DNA from: Zizania palustris
Taxonomy: Eukaryota > Streptophyta > Magnoliopsida > Poales > Poaceae
Assembly: GCA_019279435.1 (NCBI GenBank)
Contig: JAAALK010000082.1
Location: 19,621,116-19,685,115, forward strand
Length of the DNA stretch: 64,000 bases
Reading direction: 5' to 3'
Numbering within the stretch: the first letter of the stretch is position 1; each line of letters opens with the position of its first letter. Of this stretch, positions 22,853-35,400 are shown piece by piece. Position numbers and translations under genes: made by a program. The notes under the pieces are model-generated. The model was not told the origin of the DNA and searched no databases. It worked only from the letters and a program-made list of their open reading frames with translations.

Positions 22853-23711
22853 AGGCAAATTAAAGGATCATTTAACTCACAGACATCTCAAATAGCACAA
22901 AACAACTTATCAACAATACTCAGACATTTAATCAGATAAAATAAATGAAGATAAATAAAAATGCCCACCGATGTTTCAAAATGTGCTACAAATATAGATA
23001 TTCATCAATGATCATACCAAAACCAATCTACAAAATGATTCTTGTTGTAGATTGTTTTATCTCAGAAAGTTCATGAAAGAGAAGCAGTAAATACTAGAAC
23101 GTCAGGGAATTAAAATCAAAATTACTGTGCATGCACGAGAAACGAGGAACAAACTTACTGCTCATGGATGTCTCCCATGAGCATTCAGACGAATACTATG
23201 CGTGCATGCGCTGCTCGCTCTTCCGCCGAAGTCATGTGAGCCGTAGCAGAGAGATGAGTCCACGTGTCGGAGTGCGAAGGATCTCCTGCTGCCCGGAGCT
23301 CCAGCAAAAACGCTGCGAAGCCAGCCGCAAGCAGCCACATGCTTTTCCCAAAAGCACAAATTGAAGCTTGACTCCAAACGACATGCCTAGCGCCTCGAAC
23401 CCCACGCCCCAGGAGAACTCCGTCAGCACGCCGCCTGTGCACAAGACATGCTACTCGTCATGGGAACAAAGGCTTCCAGTGCCGTCCTCTCGTAGCAGAG
23501 CTCCAGGTAGGCTAGTTGCCTAGATCTCCAGCTATACGCCCTACTCAGCCTGGTGCTTGAGTGTTGTGGCTACACATGCTACTGCTGATACTCAAGTTCG
23601 TCGTCCGTGAGACGATGGGACTACTGCTGCCTCAAAAATTCCACCAAACACAGCAAGGACTCCAAGCTAATTGAGCCAACAGCTAGTTGCCCTGTGCGGC
23701 AAGTGCCAGAG
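22853..23711 (-). repeat. CopH 3' LTR, U5-side part
   Basis: Contiguous ancestrally with 46397-47104 by the CopB target duplication. The AT-rich then GC-rich composition parallels the R-U5 region of the CopG LTR. The expected terminal GGTCCAACA-type end is missing. ORFs on either strand here (for example 23131-23364) are not conserved. Confidence 0.5.
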
Positions 23712-25973
23712 TGTTGGACCGAAAACAGAGACCAGAGGGGGGGTGAATGGGAGCTTTTAAAATTTCAGACTAAAAATAGCCTTCTGTTTTAATTCTGTGT
23801 TCTGCAGAACAGGCTTCGAACACACCCTTCGAAGTTCTGGTTCAGAGGTGTTTCACAGCTCCGAAAACAGGCTTCGCAAGGAGCAAAAGTTCGAAGCCAA
23901 GAAGACTTCGCTCCACACACAACCCCGAAAATTCAGCTCTGCTAAGTCAGTGCAGGCTCCGCACACAGGGTGCCTTCGAGCAGGCTTCGCACTTCATCTT
24001 TCGCAAGAGCGGACTTCCCTCTGAGGACTTCGATCAGCTCTGCTAAGTCAGTGCCGGCTCAGCACACTGGGTGCCTTCGAGCAGGCTTCGCACTTCACCC
24101 TTCGCAAGAGCGGACTTCTCTCTATGGACTTCGACCAAATACTCAGCGCTAGCAACTGGTACTAGGCTTCGCACTTCGGAGGTATAAACGCACACTGAAC
24201 ACACTTCGCCGAGGACATCGACAAGGGAAGAAAACGGGCTTCGAACAGTGGTTCGCTAGTAATCAGAGAGATCTAGCCTCCAATTTACACAGAGCGAACA
24301 GACACTGAAAAACACACTTCACCCAGACAGACTTCTCACACACCTCTCCAGAAAAACTCACAAGAAGATGGTGCACAGAGAAATCAAAGCATGCAGTGCA
24401 ACACAGAATACAGGTTCAAGCTCAAATGAGAACAGAATCAAAGTTTCATTACTTGAACAGGGAACACAAAATGAAGCATGCAGTGCAACACAGAATACAA
24501 GTTCAAGCACAAATGAGAACAGAATCAAAGTTTCATTACTTGAACAGGGAACACAAAATGAACTCACAGGATGAACACAAGAGTATGTGGCGGCTAGCAC
24601 AGGAGCTCAAAAATGACTGCTCAAAGTGTTAATATGACCTAGCTAGTCTCCACTATTTATAGGCACTATTCAACCCTGTGAATAGACTACTTTACCCCTA
24701 GGGTTTACACCGGTTTTGTCTCATCAGAACAGGGGGTACAACATGTAGTCTACTTTATTTGGAGGCTTCTTTTGTCATCTTCGAAGAGGGGATAGCACCT
24801 GCTTTTGCAGAGCAGACGCGGTCAGTATTTGCAATTTTGGATTCTTCTGAAGCCCCCCTTCGCACGCGAGGGGTGCGGTAGCTTCAGTGAGAAGACTTGA
24901 GCCAGACGGCCTTCGCTTCACCGAAGTCAGCCTTTGATACAGAGACGATTTTGAGCCGAAGCCGTCAAAGCCCTTGGGCCTTCGCACCAACACCTTCGGA
25001 GTAGACCACCACGGCTTCACAGCTTCTCCTAGCTCGAACTCCGTCAGTCCGTGTACCGAAGCCATGCATGGCCGAAGTACCTCAAGTTAGCCTCACTCCG
25101 GAGTCAGCTTCACTCCGAAGCTAGCCTCACTCCGAAGTCAGCTTCACTCCGAAGTGAGCTTCACTCCGGAGCCAGCCTCACTCCGAAGCCCCACCTTCGG
25201 AGTACCACCCTTTGAATTCCCTCCTTCGTCCAAGGCCTCCGCATGAAGCATTCCATGAGCACTTCGTCGCAGTGTCTCTCCCCGAGCACACTCCTCGACG
25301 ATCCTCACCCGGACCATGCCTTCGATGCACCTCGACTTCTAAGACCTTCGTCGGGTATACCTTCGAGTGCCTCGCTCCGGAGCACACTTCGAATGCCCTG
25401 CTTCATCGCTGAGGACTTTGTCCACCATACTTCGAAGTCACTTCATTCGGAGTACCCTTCGAAGTGCCTCGCCTCTGAGGACTTCGTCTCGGGTACCTTC
25501 ACCCGGAGCCATGCTTCGCACTCTCTGCCTTCTCCTAGCACACCTCGACCCGAGGTCCGACCTGGACCCCTTCGTAGCCATCGTGACAGAGCTCCCCACT
25601 CGCCTGGCATCAAGCCTCCTGCTTGACCCAGGTTCACCTCCTGCGAACCATCTGTCGCCTCCGTAGTCACCTGCGCACCACACACAAACAGACAAGTGTA
25701 TCCAGTACCCCGGAGACCTCTCCGGGTAAGCAACCTCCGATACACACTCTGGTGTACCGCCCAAAATAACGAGACCTTTGGTACGACCAAGTCATCATGT
25801 ACTGTGGGACCCCTCCGACAGGCACACTCCGCTGCAACAGCTACAGCAAACAGAGCCCACTGAACCCTTCGGTGAAACAACCTCCGAACCCCTTCTGAGG
25901 GACCCCTTCATATCAGAGGATAAAAATTGTCAATCACTCATCACAGACTCCGAAACCAACCCTTGGTTTCTCA
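23712..25973 (-). repeat. CopB 3' LTR (2262 bp) with an 87-bp tandem duplication
   Basis: Collinear with 44276-46391. It has an extra copy of an 87-base segment at 24388-24561 that the 5' LTR has once, plus other small indels. The sense-strand TATAAATAG is at 24653-24661. The segment 25090-25200 consists of short repeats of 'cactccgaagtcagctt'. Confidence 0.88.
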
Positions 25974-26892
25974 GTTTCCCCCTTGATGAGTGCATTGACA
26001 ACCAAATTCAAGTTCAAGAAAATTTGAAAAATTTCAGCACACAAGTGACCCTAAAAACTCAGAGACGAGCCAAACCATGTCACTTGACAAAAGAATTTTC
26101 CTCCCCCTTTTAAAAAGAGTAAAAGCCCCTTCGGAAAATCTTTCCCTTTGCAAGATAAAACTCCCCTTGAGTTATTTTACTCCCTTGCTACAGAGAAACT
26201 CAAAAATTTCTCCCCCTTTGGCAATGCAAGCATCAAGGAGCATTCAAAAAGATGCAAAGCTTCGAGATGGGCAGAATTGCATGGACATATAAAGCAGAAA
26301 TATGCCAACATTAATACCAATTTTCATGTTCTCAGCTCAATTTAACGTTTTCTAAAAACATGATGACAACATGTGATATTATCATTTTGAAATAAAAGCA
26401 TCACCACTCAATAAAGGTAACTAGACAAGTAAAAAGCAGGGACTGCGCAAAGCTAGTCAATTTCTACTCTAGAGAGACAAGTCCAGTTCAATTGGAGCAT
26501 TAAAAGCAAACTTGATGATCAATGAATTTGTTGTTCTTTTCATAATGTTAGGGGTTATTTATTTGTCTACCTTATACTTTCCAATCAAGCCAAGCCTAGG
26601 CATGAAAGCCATCAGAAGCTTAAGGCGGTGATTTTGGCATACACTACACTATCCCAGTTCAGACCAATGTGCAATGGTAAGCAGTCTAGAATAGAGTAGT
26701 GCGACAAACAAACCCACCTAGATCTTTTCGCTTGTAATATGCAAATCATGGATTGTTGGATTTTTAATCAAGTGAACAAATTGTTTAGAACTAGATGATT
26801 ATCCATGAGTAAGTAGAACAATTTTTCAAGTTGCAATGTTTAGCATTTAGAGAAAAATAGTCTTGCTATCAAGCAGATAAAAGATAGCTAAA
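25974..26892 (-). other. CopB PPT and 3' untranslated region
   Basis: The purine tract (aagggggaaac, 25974-25986 on the minus strand) adjoins the 3' LTR. The remainder is AT-rich with 'ctccccct' clusters and no ORF; it continues at 38370-38577 on the other side of GypC up to the pol stop. Confidence 0.75.
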
Positions 26893-26897
26893 GCAGT

Positions 26898-27392
26898 TGT
26901 TGGCGTAAAAGATTACGCTAACAGGTTTCTGTAGAAAAGAAACTAACAAACGAAGTGTTTGTGAAGCAAACTGTTCTAAGCCTCCGAAAGGATAATAACT
27001 TAGAATAGTTCGAAAGTGTGTATTGAATAACTTGTATTCGGTCCCTATTACAGGGTGAATTGGGGGGTATTTATAGGCCCAAACATTAAGGAAAAGACCT
27101 ATTTACCCCTCTATTACAATCGACATAGTGGAAACTATTCGGTTCCCTTAATAGGGCTAAAATGGTAAAAGACTAATCTAATGAGAAAGAAGATAAGTCT
27201 TCCATATTAGCTGGCAGAAAAGATCTTGAAGGGCTTTAGTTCGAAGATATACTCTGAACCGATGCCTATCCTCGTGCTTCGAACCAGGTTCCGAGCATCT
27301 TCGAAGATGGTCTTCTGGGAACCTTCGAACTGGCTGACTGCCTTTATGTTGCTTCGGCAATAACCCCAAAGATGAGATATTTTCCCCCAACA
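26898..27392 (-). repeat. GypC 3' LTR (495 bp)
   Basis: Minus-strand sequence TGTTGGGGGAAAATATC...CGCCAACA. The TATAAATA box is at 27068-27075. It is preceded (sense) by the PPT cgaggggctac at 27403-27393. Differences from the 5' LTR are near 27116-27120 (two), 27256 and 27369. Confidence 0.95.
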
Positions 27393-27718
27393 GTAGCCCC
27401 TCGAATACGCTTCTCCGTTTAACCTGTAACGTTAGGAGAGCAGTATACGGAAAGAAAAGATAACCAATCATAGGGGTTATTGGTTTTTATTTTATCTCCG
27501 AAATGCATGAAGATATGAACTTCGAATCAGTCTTAAGGTAGTTATTTTTCGAACTATCTTAGAACCGACTCCAGAAGTTCTAAAGTCTTTTAGACTTAGA
27601 GAAAATAGCCGTTAAGTTTCTGTTTCTAACGGAAACTACAGTAAACGTTAATCTCAAGGAAAAGTAACGGCAGGAATGCGAAACGACATGGGTTAACAGT
27701 AAAAAGTAAAGTCTAGCC

Positions 27719-27727
27719 TATAAATAG
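27719..27727 (+). promoter_or_regulatory. TATA box of the GypC antisense gene
   Basis: TATAAATAG on the + strand lies 117 bases before the ATG at 27844 and outside the LTR. The spacing to a start site around 27750 would give a ~90-base leader. GypA and GypF have the same box in the same place. Confidence 0.7.
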
Positions 27728-27843
27728 AAGGCCTAGAAGTTACCTGGTTACCTTTTCATCGCGTTCTCGCATTCAAAAACTTTTTAGCCTCTTGAGTTCT
27801 TGAGCCCTAGCTTCCATTTCTTCAGAGCAATCCGGCGATCACG

Positions 27844-30800
27844 ATGGTGAATACTAAGGGATCCGCTCCTCCCTCGGCCTTGGCTCGGCAGCAGGCGGCT
27901 GCAGCAGCAGCGGCGGCGGCAGCTTCGATGCCAGCAGCGACATCCATGGCGGCAGGGGGGAGAAATCCCCAAATCTCCGATAATCAAGGTCTGTGCCCAC
28001 CGTCGACGAAATATTTAGACCAGTCTTTTCAACTAGGGTCTTCTGCCTGCAAGAGAGAATCGCTAGCAATGGCAGTAGAAGGGAAAATCAGTACCGGAGT
28101 AATGATTCGCAAGCCTGGAAAAGAGCTTATTCCGTCACCGAGGCCTGGAGAAGTGGTTGTATTCGAAGCCTTCTTCGAAGCCGGCTTGGGCCTTCCTGCA
28201 GTGGACTTCCTGGCGGAAGTTTTGGATCTGTTTCATGTAACCCTCCCGCAACTATCTCCGAATGCAGTAGCTAGGTTAGCTATCTTTGAATGGGCGTTGA
28301 GAGCTAAAGGTTGCGAAGGGAGGGCAGAAATCTTCGCTGCACTTCATAGAGCAACTTGCCAGCCGAAGACCTTCGTAGGCTCCGGAGGTGAGAAAGTGGT
28401 GGTTGCCTTCGGAAGCATTAATTTTAGGCTTCGGGACGAATATGCCCTGCAATTCCCTGCTAAAGCCATCAACGCAAGATGGTACACTGGCTGGGTGATG
28501 AGGTGGTTCTATGCCGAAGTTGGGGCAGGTAACCCTCTAGCTGGACCTTTGAAAGAGATCCAATTCCGGAAGGAAGCCTTAGTGCAACCCAACGAAGGCC
28601 AGCTCGAAGCTCGTCTTAACCTGCTTCAGAAAATTAGTCGAAGGTTAAGTATGCGGGACTTAGCCGAAGAATTCCTCGGATTGCAAATTCCTCCGCTGAT
28701 GGCCAACTGGCCTATCATCTTCGAAGATGATTCTGAAGGCGGTCTCCGCAAGATCAACTTAAGTTCGAGCCCTGCAGGTAACTTCGAAACCAACATGCAT
28801 TGTACATATTTACTTCGAAGAAAGACTAACTCGAATTATTTATTTTTTAGCTTCTTCAGCCCCTATTACTTCAGAGCAAATTGTAAGGGCTTCGGAGAAG
28901 ATTTTGGGTGCCCCAACTCCGACTGAAAAAGAATGGCGAATTAAATTGGTCGGGAGTTGGGAAAGGTTTAACAGAGTATGGGGAATGCTGAAACTCACTC
29001 CTCCCCCTCTGATGGATTGGGTGCCTTCGGAGAAAGGGCCCCAGAAGAGGAAAGCCGAAGCTGGGACTTCGAGTTCAGCAAAAACTCCGGTGAAGAAGGT
29101 GGCTCGGAAGCCAAAAAACCTCGCTCCTTCGGATCCTGCACCTTCGAGCTCGAGAGCTTCGGTTTCCGACTCCCAAGAAGAAACAGGGAGATTGCTTGTA
29201 CGTCTGATGGAAGAGAATGAAACTCAAAGGGCTGCACAAGCCGAAGTACCTGCGAACGTACCGGAGTCCGGAGATAATGTTGATCAACCAAGGACTTCGG
29301 TAGTTCAAGAAGATGTAACTCAGGACGAAGTTCCTGTGAATGAAAGTGGGGCTGAAGTCACTATGGCTTCGATTCCCGAAGAAGCAATGAGGACTGCCCA
29401 GGATGATGCTCCTGCAGTCCAAGACTTAACGGCTGATTCAGATGAAGAATTAGCCTTCGATCCGCCGAACAGTGCGACGATGACTCCTCTGCAAAATGTC
29501 GAAGGTAGACTTCGAATAACTTTTTTGTGTTTATTTTGAGTATATATACAATGTATAATACTTTTCATTATTCTACAGAGTCCACTCCTATGGAAGAAAT
29601 CCGTCAAGAGGAAATAATTCCTGGACCTTCGACGACTTCGGAGCCAGCCCAGAGAGTTACTCAAAAGGGACCTGGAAGAGGCAAAAGACAAATAGAGCCC
29701 CTGCCTGCTATAAGCTCCGAATCAACTCCGTCTGATTCAACAGACGAGAGCCAATCTTCCAGGGAGGGTCAAACTCCAGTGGCTCCGAAGACCATAGGCC
29801 AAAGCTCCGGTCCTTCGTTGAACGAAGATGACCAAGAGGCAATAAGCATGCTCCCCTTGCTGGCTCCTTTCTTAGGGCAAACAACTGGTCTTCGGACTTT
29901 GCTCGAACCTTTGGATCGAGCTAGCCGTGACATAGGGGAGACCAAATTAGTGGCCATCCTGAGCAAGGCTGACAGGACGGAGCTTAATGCCGTTATTGAA
30001 CGTACAGCTTACCAGGTACGGAGTAACTGCGAAATATTATAGAATTCATCGTCGAATAAATATTTACTTTAGTTTTTTTTTATTTTGACAGCAAACTGTC
30101 TTGGCCCGAGCTGCAAGTCTATGCAATGATGAAGAAATCGCTCGGCTTCGGGAAGAAAATAGTGCTCTTCAAAGGAATTTTAATATCTCCGAAAGTCGAG
30201 TGGCTCAAATGGACAATATAATATCAACAGAGCGAAGGGCCAGGCAAAGCTTGGAAGCTGCGAAGAAAGAGCTCGAATCAGAAAGGATTGTGCTTCGAGC
30301 AGAGGTTGAGAAACTACGGGCGGAGCACGCTACTGCGGGGTCTAGGCTCGTCCGACTCGAAGAGGAAGCTAGCCAACTGTTAAACCAGAAAAACACTTTG
30401 ACCACTGAAAATGCTACGCTTTCTGGGGTTTTGGACGAAGTCACTTCGACGAAGGATGCGCTGAACGAAGACAAGTTGAAGTCTGGAAAGGTGGCTGCGG
30501 AGGTTATGAGTCAGTTGTTAGATGTCCTGGAGTACTTCGGTACTACTGGAACTCTCCCTTCTGACGATAACATCAGCCTTCTGCGCCGGTTGAAAAGGAT
30601 CCAAGGAGTGGCGAAGCAGATGAAAACGGCGGGTATTAGATACGGAGAACTCTCCGGACAAGTGTCTGCTGTTGGTCTACTTCGCTATTACGAAGATCTG
30701 GGCCGATCAATAACTCCGGACGCAGGAGGGGGTCCAATCACCTTCGACGACGACCGACTTCTCAAACCTTCCGAAGGTGTAGCTGCTGCTTGGCGAGCCT

Positions 30801-31487
30801 TCCAAACCTCGTGGAGAGCCGAAGGTCGTTCTGCGATCAAGGCTTGGATCGACGAAGGCCAACGCCAGAAGCACGCTCGGACTCAAGCTTCGAGCAGTCA
30901 ACCTCCTTCGAACCCACAGGTTTAGGAATACTTTAGGATTTTTAACCATGTAAAGCTTTGTGCTTGTAAACATTTATCAATGAAAATCTTGTTTGTCATA
31001 TTTTTAGGCTTTGCCTCTTATGGAAGATATCGAAGTGTTAGAGCTTAACAACGAACTTCGCTCATTGTGGAACACCTTCGAACTTCTAAAGAGTTATAAG
31101 CGTCCTCGATTTCTTATTCCTCGAGATGACTCCGGCGTAATTGCGCCCGAAGTAATCAAAGACGTATTGTCTTATATTAAAGAGGAAGATAAAGAGGTTG
31201 ACGCAAACACCTCGTCTTCTGAAGACACTAAATGGTCTGAAGACGAAGGTGAAGCTCGAAATAAAAGATCTGAAGATCTTAGAAGCTGGGAAAGAAGCCC
31301 CGAGCGGCTTCGAACTTGGGCCGAGCTTCAACAAGAGCAGAAGGATTTAAGAGCTTCAAAGGGGAGGAAGAGAGTTAAACGTAAAGTTCTTAGAACTTCT
31401 GATGTTGGAACTAGTCGTTCCACCCCTAGCTCTCGGGACCGAAGAGGTCTCCGATTCCTTCTTAGTATAGATACCAATTTTTCATAG
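27844..31487 (+). CDS. GypC antisense gene, five exons, Transposase_28-like protein (1110 aa)
   Basis: Exons inferred from GT..AG sites that keep frame: 27844-28777, 28851-29504, 29579-30015, 30092-30919, 31008-31487, total 3333 nt. Introns are 73, 74, 76 and 88 nt with phases 1, 1, 0, 0, and each acceptor follows a T-rich tract. The protein has an Ala-rich start, then residues ~85-240 with RPGEVVVFEAFFEAGLGLPA and LPQLSPNAVARLAIFEWALR, which I recognise as the 'putative gypsy type transposon' family. An acidic, Ser/Pro/Glu-rich middle follows. Residues ~680-790 form a coiled coil (ERRARQSLEAAKKELESER). The C-terminus is basic (GRKRVKRKVLRTS) and could serve as a nuclear signal. It converges on gag-pol. 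Its role is unknown; an accessory or regulatory role is inference. Confidence 0.8.
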
Positions 31488-31859
31488 TGTAATCTGTAAA
31501 CACATTTATTTCAATAATGAATGCCGATTTAAAATTGTCTCCATATTTACTAGCCCCTCTTTGGGTATAAGCAACTTCGAAATGTATTCAAAGATGGTTA
31601 TGCGCAAAGAAAAAACTTCGGAGTACAATTTTTTGGGGGTTCGGAGCCCCTCTGTCATTTAAAGATCTTTTGTAATCTTATGCAATGTCTTCGACTTTTT
31701 GTAGTCAGAAGAATGGTAACTTAGTACCTTTGTTTTACGAAAGAAATCAATTGAGATAACTTTCAGGACACTTTAGTGTCTTAAGAAATTTGTCACTTTG
31801 GACTATGTTAACAGACATTTGAAGCTCATGGCTCAAATGCTGTTTTGGTTTAGCCACCT

Positions 31860-32215
31860 TCGGCTTGTTTTTGCGATCTCTAACGAACCAATGGTTCGGA
31901 GTTTGCAATGGTCTCTTTGGACTCTTTTTACGGATGTCTACCAGCCAATGGCTTGGACTCCGTATAATTTAGCCACCTTCGGCTGTTTTTGCAGAAGTCT
32001 ACCAGCCAATGGCTTGGACTTCGCAGATTTTGGCCACCTTGGGCTCTTTTTACGGAAGTCTGCAAGCTGCAGCTTGGACTCCGTAGATTTTGGCCACCTT
32101 CGGCTCTTTTTACGGAAGTCTACCAGCCAATGGCTTGGACTCCGTAGAATGTGGTTTTGGGCTCTTTTACGGATGCCTACAAGCCGTTGGCCTGGGCTCC
32201 GGATTATGTCAGCCA
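31860..32215 (+). repeat. GypC tandem repeats between convergent genes
   Basis: Five or so ~60-base units such as 'ggccaccttcggctctttttacggaagtctaccagccaatggcttggactccgtagatttt'. A 193-residue open frame (31798-32379) passes through because the unit length is near a multiple of three; I do not call it a gene. The rest of 31488-32409 has no other feature. Confidence 0.8.
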
Positions 32216-32409
32216 CCACGTCGGAGGCTTCGAACTTTATGGGTTCGAAGTCCGAAAATACAACCCAGCTTAATGACACTTCCCTCTCGGTCGACCCCGC
32301 GGTTCTAGTGCGTCCACTCAGAAGCTGGAAGTCTATGAGGGGAAGGCAACTATCAGGGTCATATGCTTTATTAATTTAGAGGTGATTACAAGCGAATTAC
32401 AAGGAGCCC

Positions 32410-35400
32410 TTATGCGAAGTATCGCTTTAGGTGCTCCGCATGCCAAGTATGTGCTAACTCTTCACCTTCTAAATTAGCTAATTTAAATGAACCAGGGCGC
32501 CCTGAGCGGACAATTAGATATGGACCTTCCCATTTATTGCCTAACTTCCCTGGTGCTATAATGCTTCGTAGAACAAGATGACCCGGCCTTAACTCGCTGA
32601 GCTTAACCTTCGGGTCATACCAAGCCTTCGTCTGCTGATGATACTTTGATAAATTAGCTACAGCCCGAAGTCTTGTTTCTTCTGACAAATCTAACGAAGC
32701 TTGTCTTTCTTCTTCAATGTCCGGTTCGGTGCTGCGAAATGATCCCCCTTTGAGCTCCGTTGGAGTCATAGCTTCGTCTCCGAATAGTAGTCTGAACAGA
32801 GTAAAACCTGTGGACCTTGTTTGCGTAGTCCGAATGGACCACAGAATCTTCGGAAGCTCTTCGGTCCACAGTCCCTTTGATAATCCTACTATTCTTCGAT
32901 TTAGCCCTGATAAAATATTTCCATTGGCTCGCTCTACGGCTCCATTCGACTGAGGATGTCTCACTGCAGCAAAACATAGCTGAATGCCTAGGTCTTCGCA
33001 AAACTTCCTGAAGGGTTCTGTGTCGAACTGTGTTCCATTATCAACTGTGAGATATCTAGGCACTCCGAACCGGCAAATAATGTTCTTCCAGAAGAATTTC
33101 TGTACATTGTTCGAAGTGATAGCTGTTAAGGGCTCTGCTTCCACCCACTTAGAAAAATATTCAATAGCTACCACTGCGAACTTCAGATTTCCCTTTGCTA
33201 ACGGAAAGGGACCAATTAGATCCATACCCCATCTGGCCATAGGCCATACCGGAGCAATGACTTGAAGAGCTGTTGGTGGGCGATGACTCCGTCGACCCAT
33301 CCACTGGCATCCTTGGCATGTGCGGACCAAGCTCTCCGCATCAGCTGTTATTGTGGGCCAATAAAGCCCCTGGCGAAGTGTTTTTCCTGCCAGAGCTCTA
33401 GGGGCTAAATGGCTTCCACAAAGGCCTCCGTGAATCTCTCGAAGAATTTCTTGGCCTTCGGCTTGAGATATACATCGGAGTAGAGGGGAACATACTCCGG
33501 CCTTGTATAATATACCGTTGATTAACTGATAGCTTCTGGCTCTGAGCTTTAATCTGGACAACTGGGGCTCTTCGGGCAAATTTGTTCCTCCTTGCAAGAG
33601 TTCTATGATCGAATCTTTCCAATCTGCACTAGGAATGCAAAGAATCTCCGTAGAGGCAATTTGTGGCACCGAAGGTATATTGAGCTCCTCATAGAAAGCT
33701 TCTTCAGGCACATCCACAGCTCCGGCTGCAGCCTTCGCTAAAATGTCCGCTTGCACGTTTTCAGCTCTTGGTATACTCCGAATGGAAATACCCTTGAAGT
33801 GTGCTTCGATCTTGCGGATTTCTTCCAAGTATTTTGCAAGCTGTGGATGTCGAACTTGAAAACTTTTGTCTACGTGCCCTGCTACTATCTGAGAATCTGT
33901 CTTTATAATTATTCTTGTAGCCCCTAGAGCACGTGCTTTCCGGAGTCCCAACAAAATCCCTTCGTACTCCGCTATATTATTGGTAGACTTAAAGTTGAGT
34001 CTGGCGGAGTACTTTGCTCTTTGCCCTGACGGTGAAATCAACACTGCCCCAATGCCTGCTCCGGATGCTTGGAAAGCCCCATCGGAGTAAACAGTCCAAA
34101 CTCCGTCATTTGATTTCTCCGGAGTCAAATTCGCAGGTGGAGTCCACTCTTCTACGAAGTCTGCTAGGACTTGGGACTTGATAGCTGTCCTTGCCAGGAA
34201 AGATATGCCGAAGGGTGCTAGCTCTACTGCCCACTTTCCAATCCTTCCAGTGGAATCTTTGCTTCGGAGCATATCTCCTAAGGGATACGAAGTTGGTACA
34301 ATTACATTGTGAGCCAAAAAATAATGTCTTAGCTTCCTCGAAGCCATTATCAGAGCATAAACGAACTTCTCAAGTTCGGAGTATCTTGTCTTCGCTCCTG
34401 ATAATGCTTCGGATACAAAATAGACAGGATTTTGGACCAACTTCCCATTGAAATCCACTTCTCTGACAAGGACTGCGCTGACAGCTGAACCTGTAGCTGC
34501 AAGATACAGGAGTAGGGTTTCGTCCGCAATAGGCACCGTGAGTGTAGCAAGATTGCTGAGATAATCTTTAATATCTTCGAAGCTTTTCTGACACTCCGGT
34601 GTCCATGCAAAATCTTCGGACCCTTTCAAAGCTTTAAATATTGGCAAGCTCCTCTCCGCAGACCTTGATAAAAACCTGCTAAGTGCGGCCAGACGTCCAG
34701 TCAGCTTTTGCACTTGCTTTAAATTCTTCGGAGGAGCCATCTTCTGCAGCGCAGTTATTTGAGTAGGGCTAGCTTCAATTCCCCTGCTTGAAACTAAATA
34801 CCCTAACAACTTTCCAGCCTTAGCTCCGAATATACATTTTTCGGGGTTAAGACGGATCCCACATGCCCGAAGGCTATTGAATGTTTCTGCTAAGTCTAGG
34901 CTATGTTGGTGCTTTAAAGCACTCTTTATTACAATATCATCCATATAGGCCTCCACATTGCGACCTAGTTGATGACCTAGAGCCTTAGCAACTAATCTTG
35001 AAAAAGTAGCCCCGGTATTTCTTAGGCCGAAGGGCATTCTTACATAGCAGAAGACTCCCGAAGGAGTTACAAAGCTTGTCTTGATTTCATCTTCGCGCTT
35101 CAACCATATTTGATGATAACCAGAATACGCGTCAAGGAAGCTTAGTAACTCCGAACCTGCAGTGGAGTCAACTAGTTGATCAATTCGGGGCATGGGGTAG
35201 GGGTCACGTGGGCATGCTTTATTCAGAGATGTGAAATCAATGCACATGCGCCACTTCCCGGAAGACTTCTTCCTGACGAAGACTGGGTTGGCTAACCATT
35301 CTGTGTGAGCCACTTCTCTGATAATCCCAGCCTTCAGCAGTTTTTCAACTTCGTCCTTAGCTAGAGCAGCTCTCTCTGCGGACATCTTCCGGAGTCCTTG

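Noticed and set aside
25212..25626. Overlapping open frames in the CopB LTRs (also 45482-46004)
   Set aside because: Present on both strands, diverging between the two LTRs, and made of short 'cactccgaag' repeats.
26893..26897. Same 5-mer gcagt at the GypC and CopE insertion sites as a possible target motif
   Set aside because: Two events, one of them with an unverified duplicate, at non-homologous positions; chance is adequate.
31798..32379. 193-aa open frame in GypC between the two genes
   Set aside because: It is an artefact of a tandem repeat with a unit close to a multiple of three; GypA has no counterpart in this orientation.
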